64,000 nucleotides of DNA. Source: Hymenobacter aranciens (lineage in GTDB: Bacteria; Bacteroidota; Bacteroidia; Cytophagales; Hymenobacteraceae). The notes under the pieces were generated by a model. That model saw only the letters and a program-made list of their open reading frames with translations, was not told where the DNA came from and ran no database searches. This document shows, one piece after another, positions 17,265 to 26,793 of the stretch. The position numbers and the translations under genes were made by a program. The stretch lies in NCBI RefSeq assembly GCF_030580865.1, contig NZ_JAUQSY010000003.1, positions 310,001-374,000 of the forward strand, written 5' to 3'. Position 1 is the first letter of the stretch. The number at the start of each line of letters is the position of its first letter.

Positions 17265-18043
17265 ATTTATACGTTTTAATATTTGGTGGAGCGCTGGCTT
17301 TGTCATTATTGGTAACGGGGGTAGTGGGTTTTTTGCTGCTCTACCAGCGGCGCGTATCTGAACAGGAACTAGTAGTGAAAAAGCTGGAGCTCAAGATGCA
17401 ACAGGAGGTGGTGTACCGAACCCTCGATGCCGTAGAGGACGAGCGCAAGCGTGTGGCCCGCGACCTGCACGACGAAATTGGGGCCTCGCTGTCGGCCATG
17501 CGGCTGCTGGTAGCACAGCTGCAAAATGCCGTGCCGCCCAGCGAAGAAGTAGCAAGCCTGACAACCCGGTTTAAAAGTGTGATTGACGATACAATCGATA
17601 ACATTCGCCGGATTTCCAATGACTTGCTGCCGCAGGGCTTGGCCGAACTGGGCCTCACCTACGCCTTGGAAGGCCTCTGCGAAAGCGCAATGGCCCTGGC
17701 CGATATCGACGTGACCCTGCGCGCCGACGAAGAGCCCCGGCTGCCCATGCGCACCAGCCTGATAGTGTACCGGCTGGTGCAGGAACTGCTCAATAATGCC
17801 ATCAAACACGCCGAAGCTACCGAGATTGGGCTGGAGCTGCGCTATACGGCTACCGGGCTGCAGCTGCGCTACGCCGACAATGGGAAGGGCTTTGACTTTG
17901 ACCAAGCCTACCGGCAACGCAGCTTTGGCCTCAAAAACATTGAGACCCGGGCACGTATGCTACAAGGGCAGGTAGAATTTTACACCAAGCCACAACAAGG
18001 CTTGCAAGTAGCTGTTCACATTCCATTAACTACCAATGCTTGA
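17240..18043 (+). CDS. sensor histidine kinase (HisKA_3/NarL-type), cassette A
   Basis: A 267-residue membrane-anchored kinase. One N-terminal transmembrane helix (residues ~10-33) is followed by a coiled coil, then the HisKA_3 dimerisation domain with the phospho-acceptor His77 in RDLHDEIGASLSAMR. The HATPase_c domain has the N-box (LVQELLNNAIKHA) and a G-box near YADNGKGFDF. There is no extracytoplasmic sensor domain, so signal input must come from another protein, probably the 7-TM protein whose gene overlaps this one. The gene stops 5 bp before the ATG of the response regulator, so the operon is tight. Confidence 0.93.
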   Translation: MVQSESALDLYVLIFGGALALSLLVTGVVGFLLLYQRRVSEQELVVKKLELKMQQEVVYRTLDAVEDERKRVARDLHDEIGASLSAMRLLVAQLQNAVPPSEEVASLTTRFKSVIDDTIDNIRRISNDLLPQGLAELGLTYALEGLCESAMALADIDVTLRADEEPRLPMRTSLIVYRLVQELLNNAIKHAEATEIGLELRYTATGLQLRYADNGKGFDFDQAYRQRSFGLKNIETRARMLQGQVEFYTKPQQGLQVAVHIPLTTNA

Positions 18044-18048
18044 ATACC

Positions 18049-18723
18049 ATGGACTTAATTCGCGTAGCTATTGCCGATGACCAAGTGCTGTTTCGCAAGG
18101 GCATGGCTGCCATTGTGGATAGCTTCGAAGGCATCCAGACCGTTATTGAGGTTGATAATGGGCTGGAGTTGATAGAGGCATTGGGCGCAGCCGAAGAGAA
18201 GCCCCATGTGGCCTTGCTCGACCTGTCGATGCCGGAAATGAACGGCGTGGAAACGACCAAGGTTATTCGCAAGTATTTTCCTGATTTGAAGGTGGTTATT
18301 CTGTCAGTGTACGCCGAAGACCGGTTTGTGATACACCTGATGGAGTTGGGCGTGAATGCCTATTTGTTTAAAAATGTGGAACCAGCGGAAGTAGAAAAAG
18401 CCATTCGGACGGTGGTGACGAATGAATTCTACTTCAATAATTCGTTCCGGGAAGCCATGAACAACCGAATGCAGGTGAAACGGCCCCGCCGTTTGGCTAC
18501 CGAAGATTTGTGGTCTGACCTGTCGGCGCGCGAGCGGGACGTGCTGGAACTCATCTGCAAGCAGCGCACCGGGCAGGAAATTGCTGATGAACTGGGAGTA
18601 AGTGTCCGTACAGTGGACGGTCACCGGTCAAGTATCCTCGAAAAAACCGGCGCCCGCAATACGGCTGGCCTAGTGCTGTTTGCTATCAAGCACGGGCTGC
18701 TCGACCCTTCACAAACGCTATAA
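18049..18723 (+). CDS. NarL/FixJ-type response regulator, cassette A
   Basis: A 224-residue two-component regulator. The receiver domain has the acidic pair in IADDQ, phospho-acceptor Asp58 in LLDLSMPEMNG, and a Lys in YLFKNVEP. The C-terminal LuxR-type helix-turn-helix starts at LSARERDVLELICK and includes IADELGVSVRTVDGHRS. The frame can begin at a TTG at 18040 overlapping the kinase stop, but the ATG at 18049 is preferred. The last codons overlap the 3' end of cutC on the opposite strand by 6 bp. Phosphorylation by the adjacent kinase is expected. Confidence 0.93.
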   Translation: MDLIRVAIADDQVLFRKGMAAIVDSFEGIQTVIEVDNGLELIEALGAAEEKPHVALLDLSMPEMNGVETTKVIRKYFPDLKVVILSVYAEDRFVIHLMELGVNAYLFKNVEPAEVEKAIRTVVTNEFYFNNSFREAMNNRMQVKRPRRLATEDLWSDLSARERDVLELICKQRTGQEIADELGVSVRTVDGHRSSILEKTGARNTAGLVLFAIKHGLLDPSQTL

Positions 18724-19437
18724 GTCGTCGCCGACCCGCCGCAATGCCGCTACCGTAGCCGCGTCGGTTTCCCAGCGCACGGCCGCAAACTCGGCCAGAC
18801 GGGTGTGGGGCGACGGTGGCAACTGCTGCCGGGCACTGGCATGAAACTCCTGCACTCCGGTGTGCGCCGCCAGTGCTGTCAGATTGGCGGGGCTGATGCC
18901 CGCGCCGGGCATGATGTGCAGGCGGCCGGCGGCCTGCTGCACCAGCGCCGCAAGTGCCGCCTGACCCGCCTCGGCGCTGGCCTGCCCGCCAGATGTGAGC
19001 AGGCGCTGGCAGCCGGTGGCAATTACATCTTCCAGGGCCTGAGCGAGGTCGGCGCAATCGTCGAAGGCACGATGGAAGGTGACGGGCAGAGAGTGAGCCA
19101 GCGCGACCAACTCGCGGCAGCGCGGCACGTCGATGCGGCCGGCAGGCGTGAGGGCGCCCAGCACCACGCCGTCGCAGCCCAGCTCGCGGCAGGCGACGAT
19201 GTCGGCCTGCATAATAGCCAGCTCATGAGCATCGTACACAAAGTCGCCGGGGCGGGGGCGAATGAGCACGAAAACGGGAATCTGCAGCAGCGCCCGCACC
19301 TGCCGGATGAGGCCGTAGGACGGCGTGATGCCGCCCTGCTCCAGGCTCTGGCACAGCTCGATGCGATGAGCACCGCCCGCCTGCGCCGCCAGAGCCGACT
19401 GCACCGAATTGGCGCAGATTTCCAGCGTGAAACTCAT
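18718..19437 (-). CDS. cutC: copper homeostasis protein CutC
   Basis: A cytosolic TIM-barrel protein of 239 residues. The family N-terminus is clear: LEICANSVQSALAAQAGGAHRIELC, followed by GGITPSYGLI, the PVFVLIRPRPGDFVY strand and LTSGGQASA. CutC was linked to copper tolerance in E. coli, but its direct role is disputed, so the name is kept as a family label. The ATG at 19437 overlaps the stop of the upstream glycosylasparaginase gene in an ATGA arrangement, so the two are translationally coupled. Confidence 0.9.
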   Translation of the reverse strand: MSFTLEICANSVQSALAAQAGGAHRIELCQSLEQGGITPSYGLIRQVRALLQIPVFVLIRPRPGDFVYDAHELAIMQADIVACRELGCDGVVLGALTPAGRIDVPRCRELVALAHSLPVTFHRAFDDCADLAQALEDVIATGCQRLLTSGGQASAEAGQAALAALVQQAAGRLHIMPGAGISPANLTALAAHTGVQEFHASARQQLPPSPHTRLAEFAAVRWETDAATVAALRRVGDDL

Positions 19438-20453
19438 TTGCGGAGGAAGGCGCTGTCGATGAGGCGGGGCGTGGGGCCGGTGCTCACGGCGTAGTTGAAG
19501 CCGGTTTGCAAAGCGTAAGCGCCGGTTTCGCCCTTGGTATTGAGGGCAATGAATGCCACCTGGATGTCGCGCCCCTGGGTGCTTTTGATGGCGTCGAGGC
19601 GGCGCATGGTGGCCTCGCAGGCAGCCTGCGGCGAGAGGCCCTGGCGCATGAGCTCCACGATGGTGTGGGCCCCGGCAATGCGAATGACTTCCTCGCCCTG
19701 CCCAGTGGCGGCGGCGGCGCCCACGGCCGGGTCGACGAACAGGCCGGAGCCGATGAGCGGCGAGTCGCCCACCCGGCCGTGCATCTTGAAGCGCATGCCG
19801 CTGGTGGTGCAGCTGCCGCAGATGCGGCCCTGCGCATCGAGGGCCAGCATGGCAATGGTGTCGTGGTTCTGGCGGCTGGCACCGCCCACGGGGCCGGTTT
19901 TGCGGCCCGAGTTTTCGATGTTGGGAATGGGCTTGTACTGGCTGGTTTTCAGCCACTCTTTATAAGCAGCCGTGGCGTCGGAGCTAAGCTTCCGGGGCTC
20001 CAGCGGGAAGCCCTGGGCCAGGGCAAACTGCTGGGCGCCCTCGCCCACCAGCAGCACGTGGGGCGTGCGCTCCATCACGCGGCGGGCCACGCTGATGGGG
20101 TGCTTGATGCGTTGCAGCGCCGCCACGCCGCCGCAGTTAAACTGCTCGTCCATAATGCAGGCGTCGAGGGTCACGATGCCGTCGCGGTCGGGGTAGCCGT
20201 TGAGGCCGACGCAGCAGGTCTGCTCGGTTTCGGTCACCATCACGCCGGCTTCCACGGCGTCGAGGGCGTAGCCACCGCTACCCAGGATGCGCCAGGCGCC
20301 GGGGTTGGCCGTGAGGCCGGCGTCCCAAGTGGAAATGACCAGCGGTTGACCTGCCAATGGGGCGGCGGGCAGGGCTACCCCGGTCAGCGGGGCGGCGGCA
20401 AGGCCCGCCAGGCCAGCGGCCGAGGCGGTCAGAAATGTGCGGCGGGAAGGCAT
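19434..20453 (-). CDS. N(4)-(beta-N-acetylglucosaminyl)-L-asparaginase, Tat-exported
   Basis: An Ntn-hydrolase that cleaves the GlcNAc-Asn bond of asparagine-linked glycans. It has 339 residues with a twin-arginine signal (SRRTFLTASAAGLAGL), so it is periplasmic. The autocatalytic site NHDTIAM places the nucleophile at Thr199, where the precursor splits into alpha and beta chains. The MRFKMHGRVGDSPLIGSG stretch is the substrate-binding loop typical of glycosylasparaginases. It is coupled to cutC. A role in recovering amino sugars or amino acids from glycoproteins is likely. Confidence 0.93.
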   Translation of the reverse strand: MPSRRTFLTASAAGLAGLAAAPLTGVALPAAPLAGQPLVISTWDAGLTANPGAWRILGSGGYALDAVEAGVMVTETEQTCCVGLNGYPDRDGIVTLDACIMDEQFNCGGVAALQRIKHPISVARRVMERTPHVLLVGEGAQQFALAQGFPLEPRKLSSDATAAYKEWLKTSQYKPIPNIENSGRKTGPVGGASRQNHDTIAMLALDAQGRICGSCTTSGMRFKMHGRVGDSPLIGSGLFVDPAVGAAAATGQGEEVIRIAGAHTIVELMRQGLSPQAACEATMRRLDAIKSTQGRDIQVAFIALNTKGETGAYALQTGFNYAVSTGPTPRLIDSAFLRK

Positions 20454-20626
20454 AGGAAGGCGAAATGGCAGGCAATGGGTGGCCTAAAGGTAGTGTTGAG
20501 CTGTAATGTGGGCTCCGGGCCAATTGAACCCAGCGCAAGCCTTACCTTACCAAACACTGCTGGTAGCCCGGCAGGCCGGTAGCCAAGAAGGTTCATAACA
20601 AGCACATTGAACTATGTCGCGTGAGC

Positions 20627-23600
20627 TTAGTCTACCACCGCCTGCTTGCTGGCCGAGCGGCCAAACTGCGTGGGGAAATATACCAGCTCGGCCTTGGCGG
20701 GGTTGAGGGTGTAGCGGCCGTGGTAGCGCGGCTGCAGCGCGATGCGGAACGTGTGGCGGCCCACCGGCAGGTGGTCGAGAAAAATGCTGGTCTGGTGGCG
20801 CAGGTACTCGCGGTGCACTTCGAGGTAATGCGGCGCGGCGGGCTCGCCGTAGGAGCAGCCGGCGGGAATGGGCACTTCCAGCAGCACGTAGTGGGCGGCG
20901 GCTTTCACGTCCACCGTCACCAGCAGCTCAGTGGGTTGGCCGGCGCGCAGGCGCACCTGGGTGCCGCCCTGGCCGGCTAGCGTGGTGCGCACCGTGAAGG
21001 CTTTGCTGACGGACGGCGGCGCGGGGTCCCAGTAGCTTTGGTAGGCCGTGGCGTAGAGGGGCAGGCTGCCTTCCTTGCGCAGGGTGAGTGGGCCAGCGGT
21101 GGCCGGCAACTGGGTGGTGAAGGGGAATTTCGTCACCGTCTGGCTGAGGCTGCCGCTAAGCTCGGCCCGGGCGAAGGCGGCGGGCTGGCCGGCCGTCACC
21201 AGGTCGGGACCGATGGTTTCCAGAATCTGGGCGGCCTCGTAGGTGCTAGTCCAGTAGCTGCCATCCTGGCGCAGCTGGAGCAGGCCGGCGCGCAGCCGGG
21301 CCAGCTCGGCGGTGTGGCCGCCCTGGGTGCGCAACAGCCGGTAAGCCAGTAGGGTGACGCCCACCTGTTGCCGCAGCAGGTAGCTGTAGTAGGAGCCCGG
21401 GCGTAGGGTGTCGTCGTAGAAAACGCCGCCGAGCTGGGTGCGCAGCCGGTAGCGGCGCAGGGTGTCGAGCTGGTAGGGCAGGCCGAGCTGCTGGCGCAAC
21501 CCCATCAGGGCTAGGTAGCGGTCGAGGGGCTGGCGGCCGGCCTGCAGCCGCTCGTAGCGGGCCACGTAGGTGGCGTAGTCGGCGGGCGTGCCCAGCTGGT
21601 GCAGCAAACTGAGCAGGCGCAGCAGGTCGTCGGCCGGGCGCGAGCGGCCGGGCAGCGGGTGGCCTTTCAGCGCCGCTTCCACGGCCGGGGCGCTGAGCGA
21701 CTCATCGAGCTGGCGCAACAACTCGGTTTGGATGGGGCCGCGGTTCAGGGCCACTGGATAGCCGGCCTTTTCGGCTTCCATTAGCGCTTCGAGCACGTGC
21801 AGGGTGGCCCAGGCACTCACCGGCGAGGTGCGCCAGGTGCCCCAGAAATACTCCAGCGGCTGACGGCCGTCCAGCAGTTTTTTAATCAGGAAATGAACAT
21901 CCTTCTCGCCGCGAAACGGCAGCTGCTGGGCAGCCCGGATGCGCTTCTCCAGCAGCAGTGCCTTGAGCTTGGAGGCGGCCTGCTCGTTGCAGAGGTAAGG
22001 GTACTGCTGCAGGTGCTCGATTTCGCGCAGCAGTGCGGGCAGCGGGTCGCTTTCGAGGCGCACGGTGAGGGGCCCCAGCGCCGGATTGATGGGCAGCACC
22101 AGCGTGGTATCGCCGCCCACGAGGGGCGCGAAGGTGCCCACCCGCTCCAGGCTGCCGGCCGGCAGCAGCGGCAGGCGCTGCTGCTCGCCGTCCTGGTAGC
22201 CATTGTCGCGGGCCAGGGCAAAGCTGAGCTGCACCGAATCGGGCACCAGGGCGGCGGGCGCGGTGATGGTGAGCGTGTCCAGCGCCACCGGATGCACTGG
22301 GTGCGCCTGCGTGCGCAAGGCCTGCTGGCCCAGGCGGAACGTAGTCGTCACCCGCGCCGTATCGAAGCCATAGTTCAGGCTTTTGCCCACCAGCTGGGGC
22401 CGGTCGCCGGCGATGAGGAAGCGCGGCGCCGCTAGCTCGGCCCGCAGCTGCTTGAAGGAGCGCAGGTGGCCGCTGGCGTAGCCCACGCGGCCGTGGTCGT
22501 CGGAGGCCAGCACGAAGCTGGTCCAGCTCGTCACGTCGTCGGGCAGCACCACTTCGGTGCTGGCGCGGCCCTGGGCGTCGGTGAGCAGCAGCGGGCGCCA
22601 CCAGGCGTAGTCGCGGAAGTGGCGGCGCATGGCCAGGCGCGGGTCGCGGCCGGGGTCGTCGGCGGTTTTGGCGGTGCCATCAGCCGCCTGGGAGCCGTAC
22701 AGGCTGGCGGCCTGGGTGCCTTTAATGAAATTTTTCGCGCCGGGTTTGGTGGTGATGACGATGACGCCGCCCGCCGCCTGCGAGCCGTACAGACTGGCAG
22801 CAGCTTCGCCTTTGATGACGTTGATGCTGGCAATGGCGTCCGGGTCGATGTCATCTTTTTCCCCGTCAAACGGCAGGCCGTCAAGCATAATGAGGGGCTT
22901 GTTAGAGCCGAGCAGGGAGGAATTACCGCGGATGGTGATGCGCGAGGAGCTGCCGGGCATTCCATTAATGGCCACGCCGGGCACTTTGCCAGCTATTCCA
23001 CGCATCAGGGGGGCGGAGCGTACCTCGCTGACGGAATAGCCCAGTGAGCGGCTTTCGCGAGGCACGCCCAGGGCCGTTACCACTACTTCGTTCAGCTGCT
23101 TGCTATCGGTCTGCAAAACAATGTCAACGGTCCTTTTCCAGCCGATGGCCACCTCCGTCGAAGTATAGCCCAGGTAGCGCACCTGAATAATGCTCCGGTC
23201 GTCGGGCGGAATCTGGAGCGAGAAGCCGCCATCGGCATTGGTTGCCGTGCCCCAGGTGGTGCCTTTCAGCTGGATGGTGGCGCCGGGCAGGCCCTCATTG
23301 GCCTCAAAATCAATAACCCGGCCGCGCAGGGTGCGCCAGCCCGGCTGCGGCTTCTGCGGCCGCTCTATCCGGATTTCGCGGCGCTCGGCCTTATCAGCCA
23401 GCGTGATGCGGGGCGTGCGGGCCCACAGCAGGCGGTTGATGCGGCGGCTGAGGGGGCCGTTGGGCCGGCGGTCGGTTAGTTGCAATTGAAAGTAGGTCTG
23501 GCCGTTGGGCTGCACTATGGCCAGCTCCTTGGGGGCCAGGCAGGTGCTGTCGGTCAGCAGCACCACCACGCGGTAGCGGCCGGGCGGCAGGTCCTGCAGG

Positions 23601-26600
23601 AGGCTGTTGGCCCAACTCAAGCGGGTGAATTTGGGCTGGTCGGGGCGGGTGAGCAGCACCACGTGCATGGCCGGCAACTCCGGCGTGGTGGGCGCGGCGT
23701 TGGCGGGGCGCCGGGGGGCGCGCAGCTGCAGGCGGCCGTGGCCGGGCGCGGTGCCGTAGGCCTCATCCAGCGTGGGGTTGAAGTACACCGGCGTCGTGCC
23801 CTGCAGCCGGTAGGCCGGGCGCTTGAAGTCAGCCTCAGTGTAGGCGAAGCCCTGCAAGGGCAGCGGAGAAAAGTTGTAGTAGTAGCTGTTAGTCAATAAA
23901 TTAAGCTCGTTGCCATTGAAGCACTGCATCTTCACCACGCCGCTCCCGAGCGAATACCGGAACCCCGGCTCAAACAGAAAGCGGCGGCGGAAGCCGTAGT
24001 CGTCGCGCAGCAGCACCGAGTCGGGCCGGAAGGGGCCGCTGGCCCGGCCGCCGGCGTACTGGTAGCCGCCCGGCACCACCGGCCGCAGCACCCGGCCCTG
24101 GCGCAGGGTGGGGTTCACCAGCTCGGGGTTGGTTATCACTACGATGCTGCGCTGCAAAGCCAGCAGCTCGTTGCCATCGAGGCCGGGCTCGCGTTTGCTT
24201 ACGCTCAATTCGGCGCAGGGCTGGTTTACATCCACGCTGAACGTGAGCTTGTGCAGGTGCCGCAGGTACACGCCGTGCAGCGTGACGAGGCGCGTAGCGG
24301 TGCGAATGCTGATGGTGTGGAAGCCGCTGTCGGCCACCACCGTATACGGGTCGGCGTGGTTGAGGGCGCGGATGTAGCCCGGCTGCCCATCGATGTAAAC
24401 CGCCACCGGCGGCTGCACCCGGCCCGAATCGACCACGAAGGGCGCCACCTGCGTGAGCCCGCCTGGGGCCGGCTGGTACTCGTAGAAAGCGCCGGTTTCG
24501 GGATACAGAAACTGGTAGAACCGCAGCGAATCGAGCCCCAGCACCGCCCGCCAGCGCGCCCAGGGCAGCTGCTGCTGCCCCCGCGCCTCGAAGTCCGCCA
24601 GCTGGAAGCGCCGCCGCGACAGCCGCCCCTGCACCGGCCGCGCCGTGCGGATGACGGGCAGCGTCGGCACCGGCGCCGGGCCAAACTTGCTGGTGTAGGC
24701 GTAGCTGGTGAGGTCGGCGTTGGGCACGGGGCGGCCGCGCTCGTCGGTCACGGCAAAGCGCAGGCGGATGCGCTGGCCGGGGTAGGCTACGCTGGGCTGC
24801 TGCGCCTCCACCAGCAATTGGGGCGCGGGCAGGGCCATGGTGTACTCGGCCGAGCGCAGCTCGCCGGCCCACTGGTAGTGCAGCGAGGCAAACCAAGGCT
24901 CCTTACCGGCGCGGGGCTGCGCCAGCTGCAGCGCGGGCCCGTAGCCTCGGTAGCGCAGCTTGTTACCTTCGTAGATGTAGTACCAAAAGGGTAGCTGGTG
25001 TGGGTTGTCGACCACCACCAGCAGCGAGTCGTTGGCGCGGGCCGATTGCAGCACCAGCGCCGCATCGTTGGCCGTGAGGCGCAGCTCAGCCTGCCGCCCG
25101 GCGGCATCGCTGAGGGTGTAGTAACTAACCTGAGCATCAACGCGCAGCGCCCAGGGCAGCTGCACCGGGCCCCGGAATAAGTCGCCCCGCAGCGCGGTGG
25201 CCGAATGGATGCGCAGCGTGGCCGCGTGCGGCTGGAGCTGACCCCGGTGGTAATATTCGAAATGCACCGAGTCGCCACGTAGCTCGGCCCGCAGCTCGCC
25301 GGGCTCGCGCCGGAACTCGACGTGGGCGCTTTCGCTGCGGCGCTCGTTGTCGGAGGTCAGGAAGGTGCCTTGCACGTAGTAGCTCAGGTCGACGTTGGGC
25401 AGCTTGGCGGCGGGCAGCTCCACCCGGGTTTCGCCTTGGGCATTGAGCGGCTGGCGGGTGGTCCAGAGCGTATCGGGCACGAATACCTGGCGGCCGGGCA
25501 GCTGGCCGGGCTCGCCGCTGGGCGTCACCAGCAGCTGCAGCCGCGCATCGAGCAGGTTGAGGTCGTTGACGTCGGTGCCGCGCATAAATACGGCCTGGGG
25601 CTGGCCCTGGCGGTGGATTTTTTCGGCCATCCGCAGGGTGTAGTGCGTGTTTTTCAGCTCGTAGTCTTCGAGCTGAAAGGCGCCGCTGGCGTAGGTGTGG
25701 TCGTGCGCATCGGTGAGGCGGAAGCCGACGTAGGTATTGGGGCGCAAACCCAGCGTATCGCTCAGGGGCAGGGTATAGATGTAGCTGCCGGGCGCGCTGG
25801 GGCGCAGCACGGCAATGCGCTTGGCGGGCACGTTGTAGCTGCCGCCCAGCCACAGCGTGAGGGGCTGGCGGCAGGGGCGGCCGTCGCGGCGGCGCAGCAC
25901 GCGGGCCTTCAGGTGCAGGGTGTCGCCGGAGGGGCGGTAGCGCGGCTGGCTGGTGGCTACATAGCTGGTCCAGAGCAGGCTTTCGTCGGGCTGGCGGCGC
26001 TGCTCGCGGCGGCCTCGGCGCTCCTCGCGCACGTCTTCGTTGAAAACCGAGCGCGCCAGCCCCACCGGCCCGGTAGTGGTGTACGACGCATGGCGCAGCG
26101 AATAGCCCAGCTGCCAGACCGGCCGCGTGAGGTAGCCCAGCGGTGAGCCATACAGCACCCGCCGCCCGGCCCGCACCAGCCACGCGCCCACCCGCGCCCG
26201 CGCCTGCCCATCGGCAAACGGCTGTGCCAGCGGGTGAAATGTGGTGCGCCCGGCCTGCGTCACGGCCACCAGCCCGGCCCGGCCGCCCCGCACCTGCCGG
26301 TAGCTCTGCGTAATTGCGTCGAAGGGCAGGGGCTGGCCCGCCACAGCCACCTGCGCATCGGTCAGCGGCCGGCCCAGTGAGTCGCGCACCACGAGGCTCA
26401 AATCCACTTGATTATCCACCACTACCACTTCGCGGTCGGTTTCGGCGCGCAGGCGGTACACCAGCTGCGGGCCTTCGGCGTGGGCCACCAGGTAGTAGCC
26501 CACGGGCAGCGGGCGGGGCCGCAGCGAGTCGGTCGGAAAAGAATCGACCGGCTGGGTGAAAAACTCCGGCCGGGCATGGTTGATGCCGTGCTCGTAGAGG

Positions 26601-26737
26601 TGGCGGGTCTGGGCCTCGGTCAGCCGGAATACCTTGGTGAGGTAGCTGCGCTGGCGCGCCTGGGCCAGCCGCTGCTGGGCCGTAGCAGGCAGGGTGAAAA
26701 TAACGGCGAGGGCGGCGAAAAGTAGCAGTAGGCGCAT
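20627..26737 (-). CDS. alpha-2-macroglobulin family protein with an inserted carboxypeptidase-regulatory/TonB-plug module
   Basis: A 2036-residue exported protein (signal peptide about residues 1-20). An A2M N-terminal MG2-type domain lies around residue 255 (SQPRYRPSGDTLHLKARVL). Residues ~1135-1200 are a CarboxypepD_reg-like domain (LRGRVIDFEANEGLPGATI). Residues ~1200-1335 resemble a SusC-type TonB plug (NEVVVTALG, then PLIMLDGLPFD, then GVIVITTKPG). The A2M domain follows at once, ~1370 (WWRPLLLTDAQG). The thioester motif YPYLCNEQ places Cys1583 and Gln1586, so the protease-trapping bond is probably intact. The plug module therefore lies where the bait region of A2M would be. A 30-residue segment carrying AASLYGSQAA is repeated at its end. 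There is no beta-barrel, so it is not a receptor itself. Bacterial A2Ms are protease traps protecting the envelope. Confidence 0.88.
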   Translation of the reverse strand: MRLLLLFAALAVIFTLPATAQQRLAQARQRSYLTKVFRLTEAQTRHLYEHGINHARPEFFTQPVDSFPTDSLRPRPLPVGYYLVAHAEGPQLVYRLRAETDREVVVVDNQVDLSLVVRDSLGRPLTDAQVAVAGQPLPFDAITQSYRQVRGGRAGLVAVTQAGRTTFHPLAQPFADGQARARVGAWLVRAGRRVLYGSPLGYLTRPVWQLGYSLRHASYTTTGPVGLARSVFNEDVREERRGRREQRRQPDESLLWTSYVATSQPRYRPSGDTLHLKARVLRRRDGRPCRQPLTLWLGGSYNVPAKRIAVLRPSAPGSYIYTLPLSDTLGLRPNTYVGFRLTDAHDHTYASGAFQLEDYELKNTHYTLRMAEKIHRQGQPQAVFMRGTDVNDLNLLDARLQLLVTPSGEPGQLPGRQVFVPDTLWTTRQPLNAQGETRVELPAAKLPNVDLSYYVQGTFLTSDNERRSESAHVEFRREPGELRAELRGDSVHFEYYHRGQLQPHAATLRIHSATALRGDLFRGPVQLPWALRVDAQVSYYTLSDAAGRQAELRLTANDAALVLQSARANDSLLVVVDNPHQLPFWYYIYEGNKLRYRGYGPALQLAQPRAGKEPWFASLHYQWAGELRSAEYTMALPAPQLLVEAQQPSVAYPGQRIRLRFAVTDERGRPVPNADLTSYAYTSKFGPAPVPTLPVIRTARPVQGRLSRRRFQLADFEARGQQQLPWARWRAVLGLDSLRFYQFLYPETGAFYEYQPAPGGLTQVAPFVVDSGRVQPPVAVYIDGQPGYIRALNHADPYTVVADSGFHTISIRTATRLVTLHGVYLRHLHKLTFSVDVNQPCAELSVSKREPGLDGNELLALQRSIVVITNPELVNPTLRQGRVLRPVVPGGYQYAGGRASGPFRPDSVLLRDDYGFRRRFLFEPGFRYSLGSGVVKMQCFNGNELNLLTNSYYYNFSPLPLQGFAYTEADFKRPAYRLQGTTPVYFNPTLDEAYGTAPGHGRLQLRAPRRPANAAPTTPELPAMHVVLLTRPDQPKFTRLSWANSLLQDLPPGRYRVVVLLTDSTCLAPKELAIVQPNGQTYFQLQLTDRRPNGPLSRRINRLLWARTPRITLADKAERREIRIERPQKPQPGWRTLRGRVIDFEANEGLPGATIQLKGTTWGTATNADGGFSLQIPPDDRSIIQVRYLGYTSTEVAIGWKRTVDIVLQTDSKQLNEVVVTALGVPRESRSLGYSVSEVRSAPLMRGIAGKVPGVAINGMPGSSSRITIRGNSSLLGSNKPLIMLDGLPFDGEKDDIDPDAIASINVIKGEAAASLYGSQAAGGVIVITTKPGAKNFIKGTQAASLYGSQAADGTAKTADDPGRDPRLAMRRHFRDYAWWRPLLLTDAQGRASTEVVLPDDVTSWTSFVLASDDHGRVGYASGHLRSFKQLRAELAAPRFLIAGDRPQLVGKSLNYGFDTARVTTTFRLGQQALRTQAHPVHPVALDTLTITAPAALVPDSVQLSFALARDNGYQDGEQQRLPLLPAGSLERVGTFAPLVGGDTTLVLPINPALGPLTVRLESDPLPALLREIEHLQQYPYLCNEQAASKLKALLLEKRIRAAQQLPFRGEKDVHFLIKKLLDGRQPLEYFWGTWRTSPVSAWATLHVLEALMEAEKAGYPVALNRGPIQTELLRQLDESLSAPAVEAALKGHPLPGRSRPADDLLRLLSLLHQLGTPADYATYVARYERLQAGRQPLDRYLALMGLRQQLGLPYQLDTLRRYRLRTQLGGVFYDDTLRPGSYYSYLLRQQVGVTLLAYRLLRTQGGHTAELARLRAGLLQLRQDGSYWTSTYEAAQILETIGPDLVTAGQPAAFARAELSGSLSQTVTKFPFTTQLPATAGPLTLRKEGSLPLYATAYQSYWDPAPPSVSKAFTVRTTLAGQGGTQVRLRAGQPTELLVTVDVKAAAHYVLLEVPIPAGCSYGEPAAPHYLEVHREYLRHQTSIFLDHLPVGRHTFRIALQPRYHGRYTLNPAKAELVYFPTQFGRSASKQAVVD

Positions 26738-26793
26738 GGCAGGCGGTAGGGGAGGGGTTTACCCTTCGATGCCGGTCAGTTTGCGATTGCACA

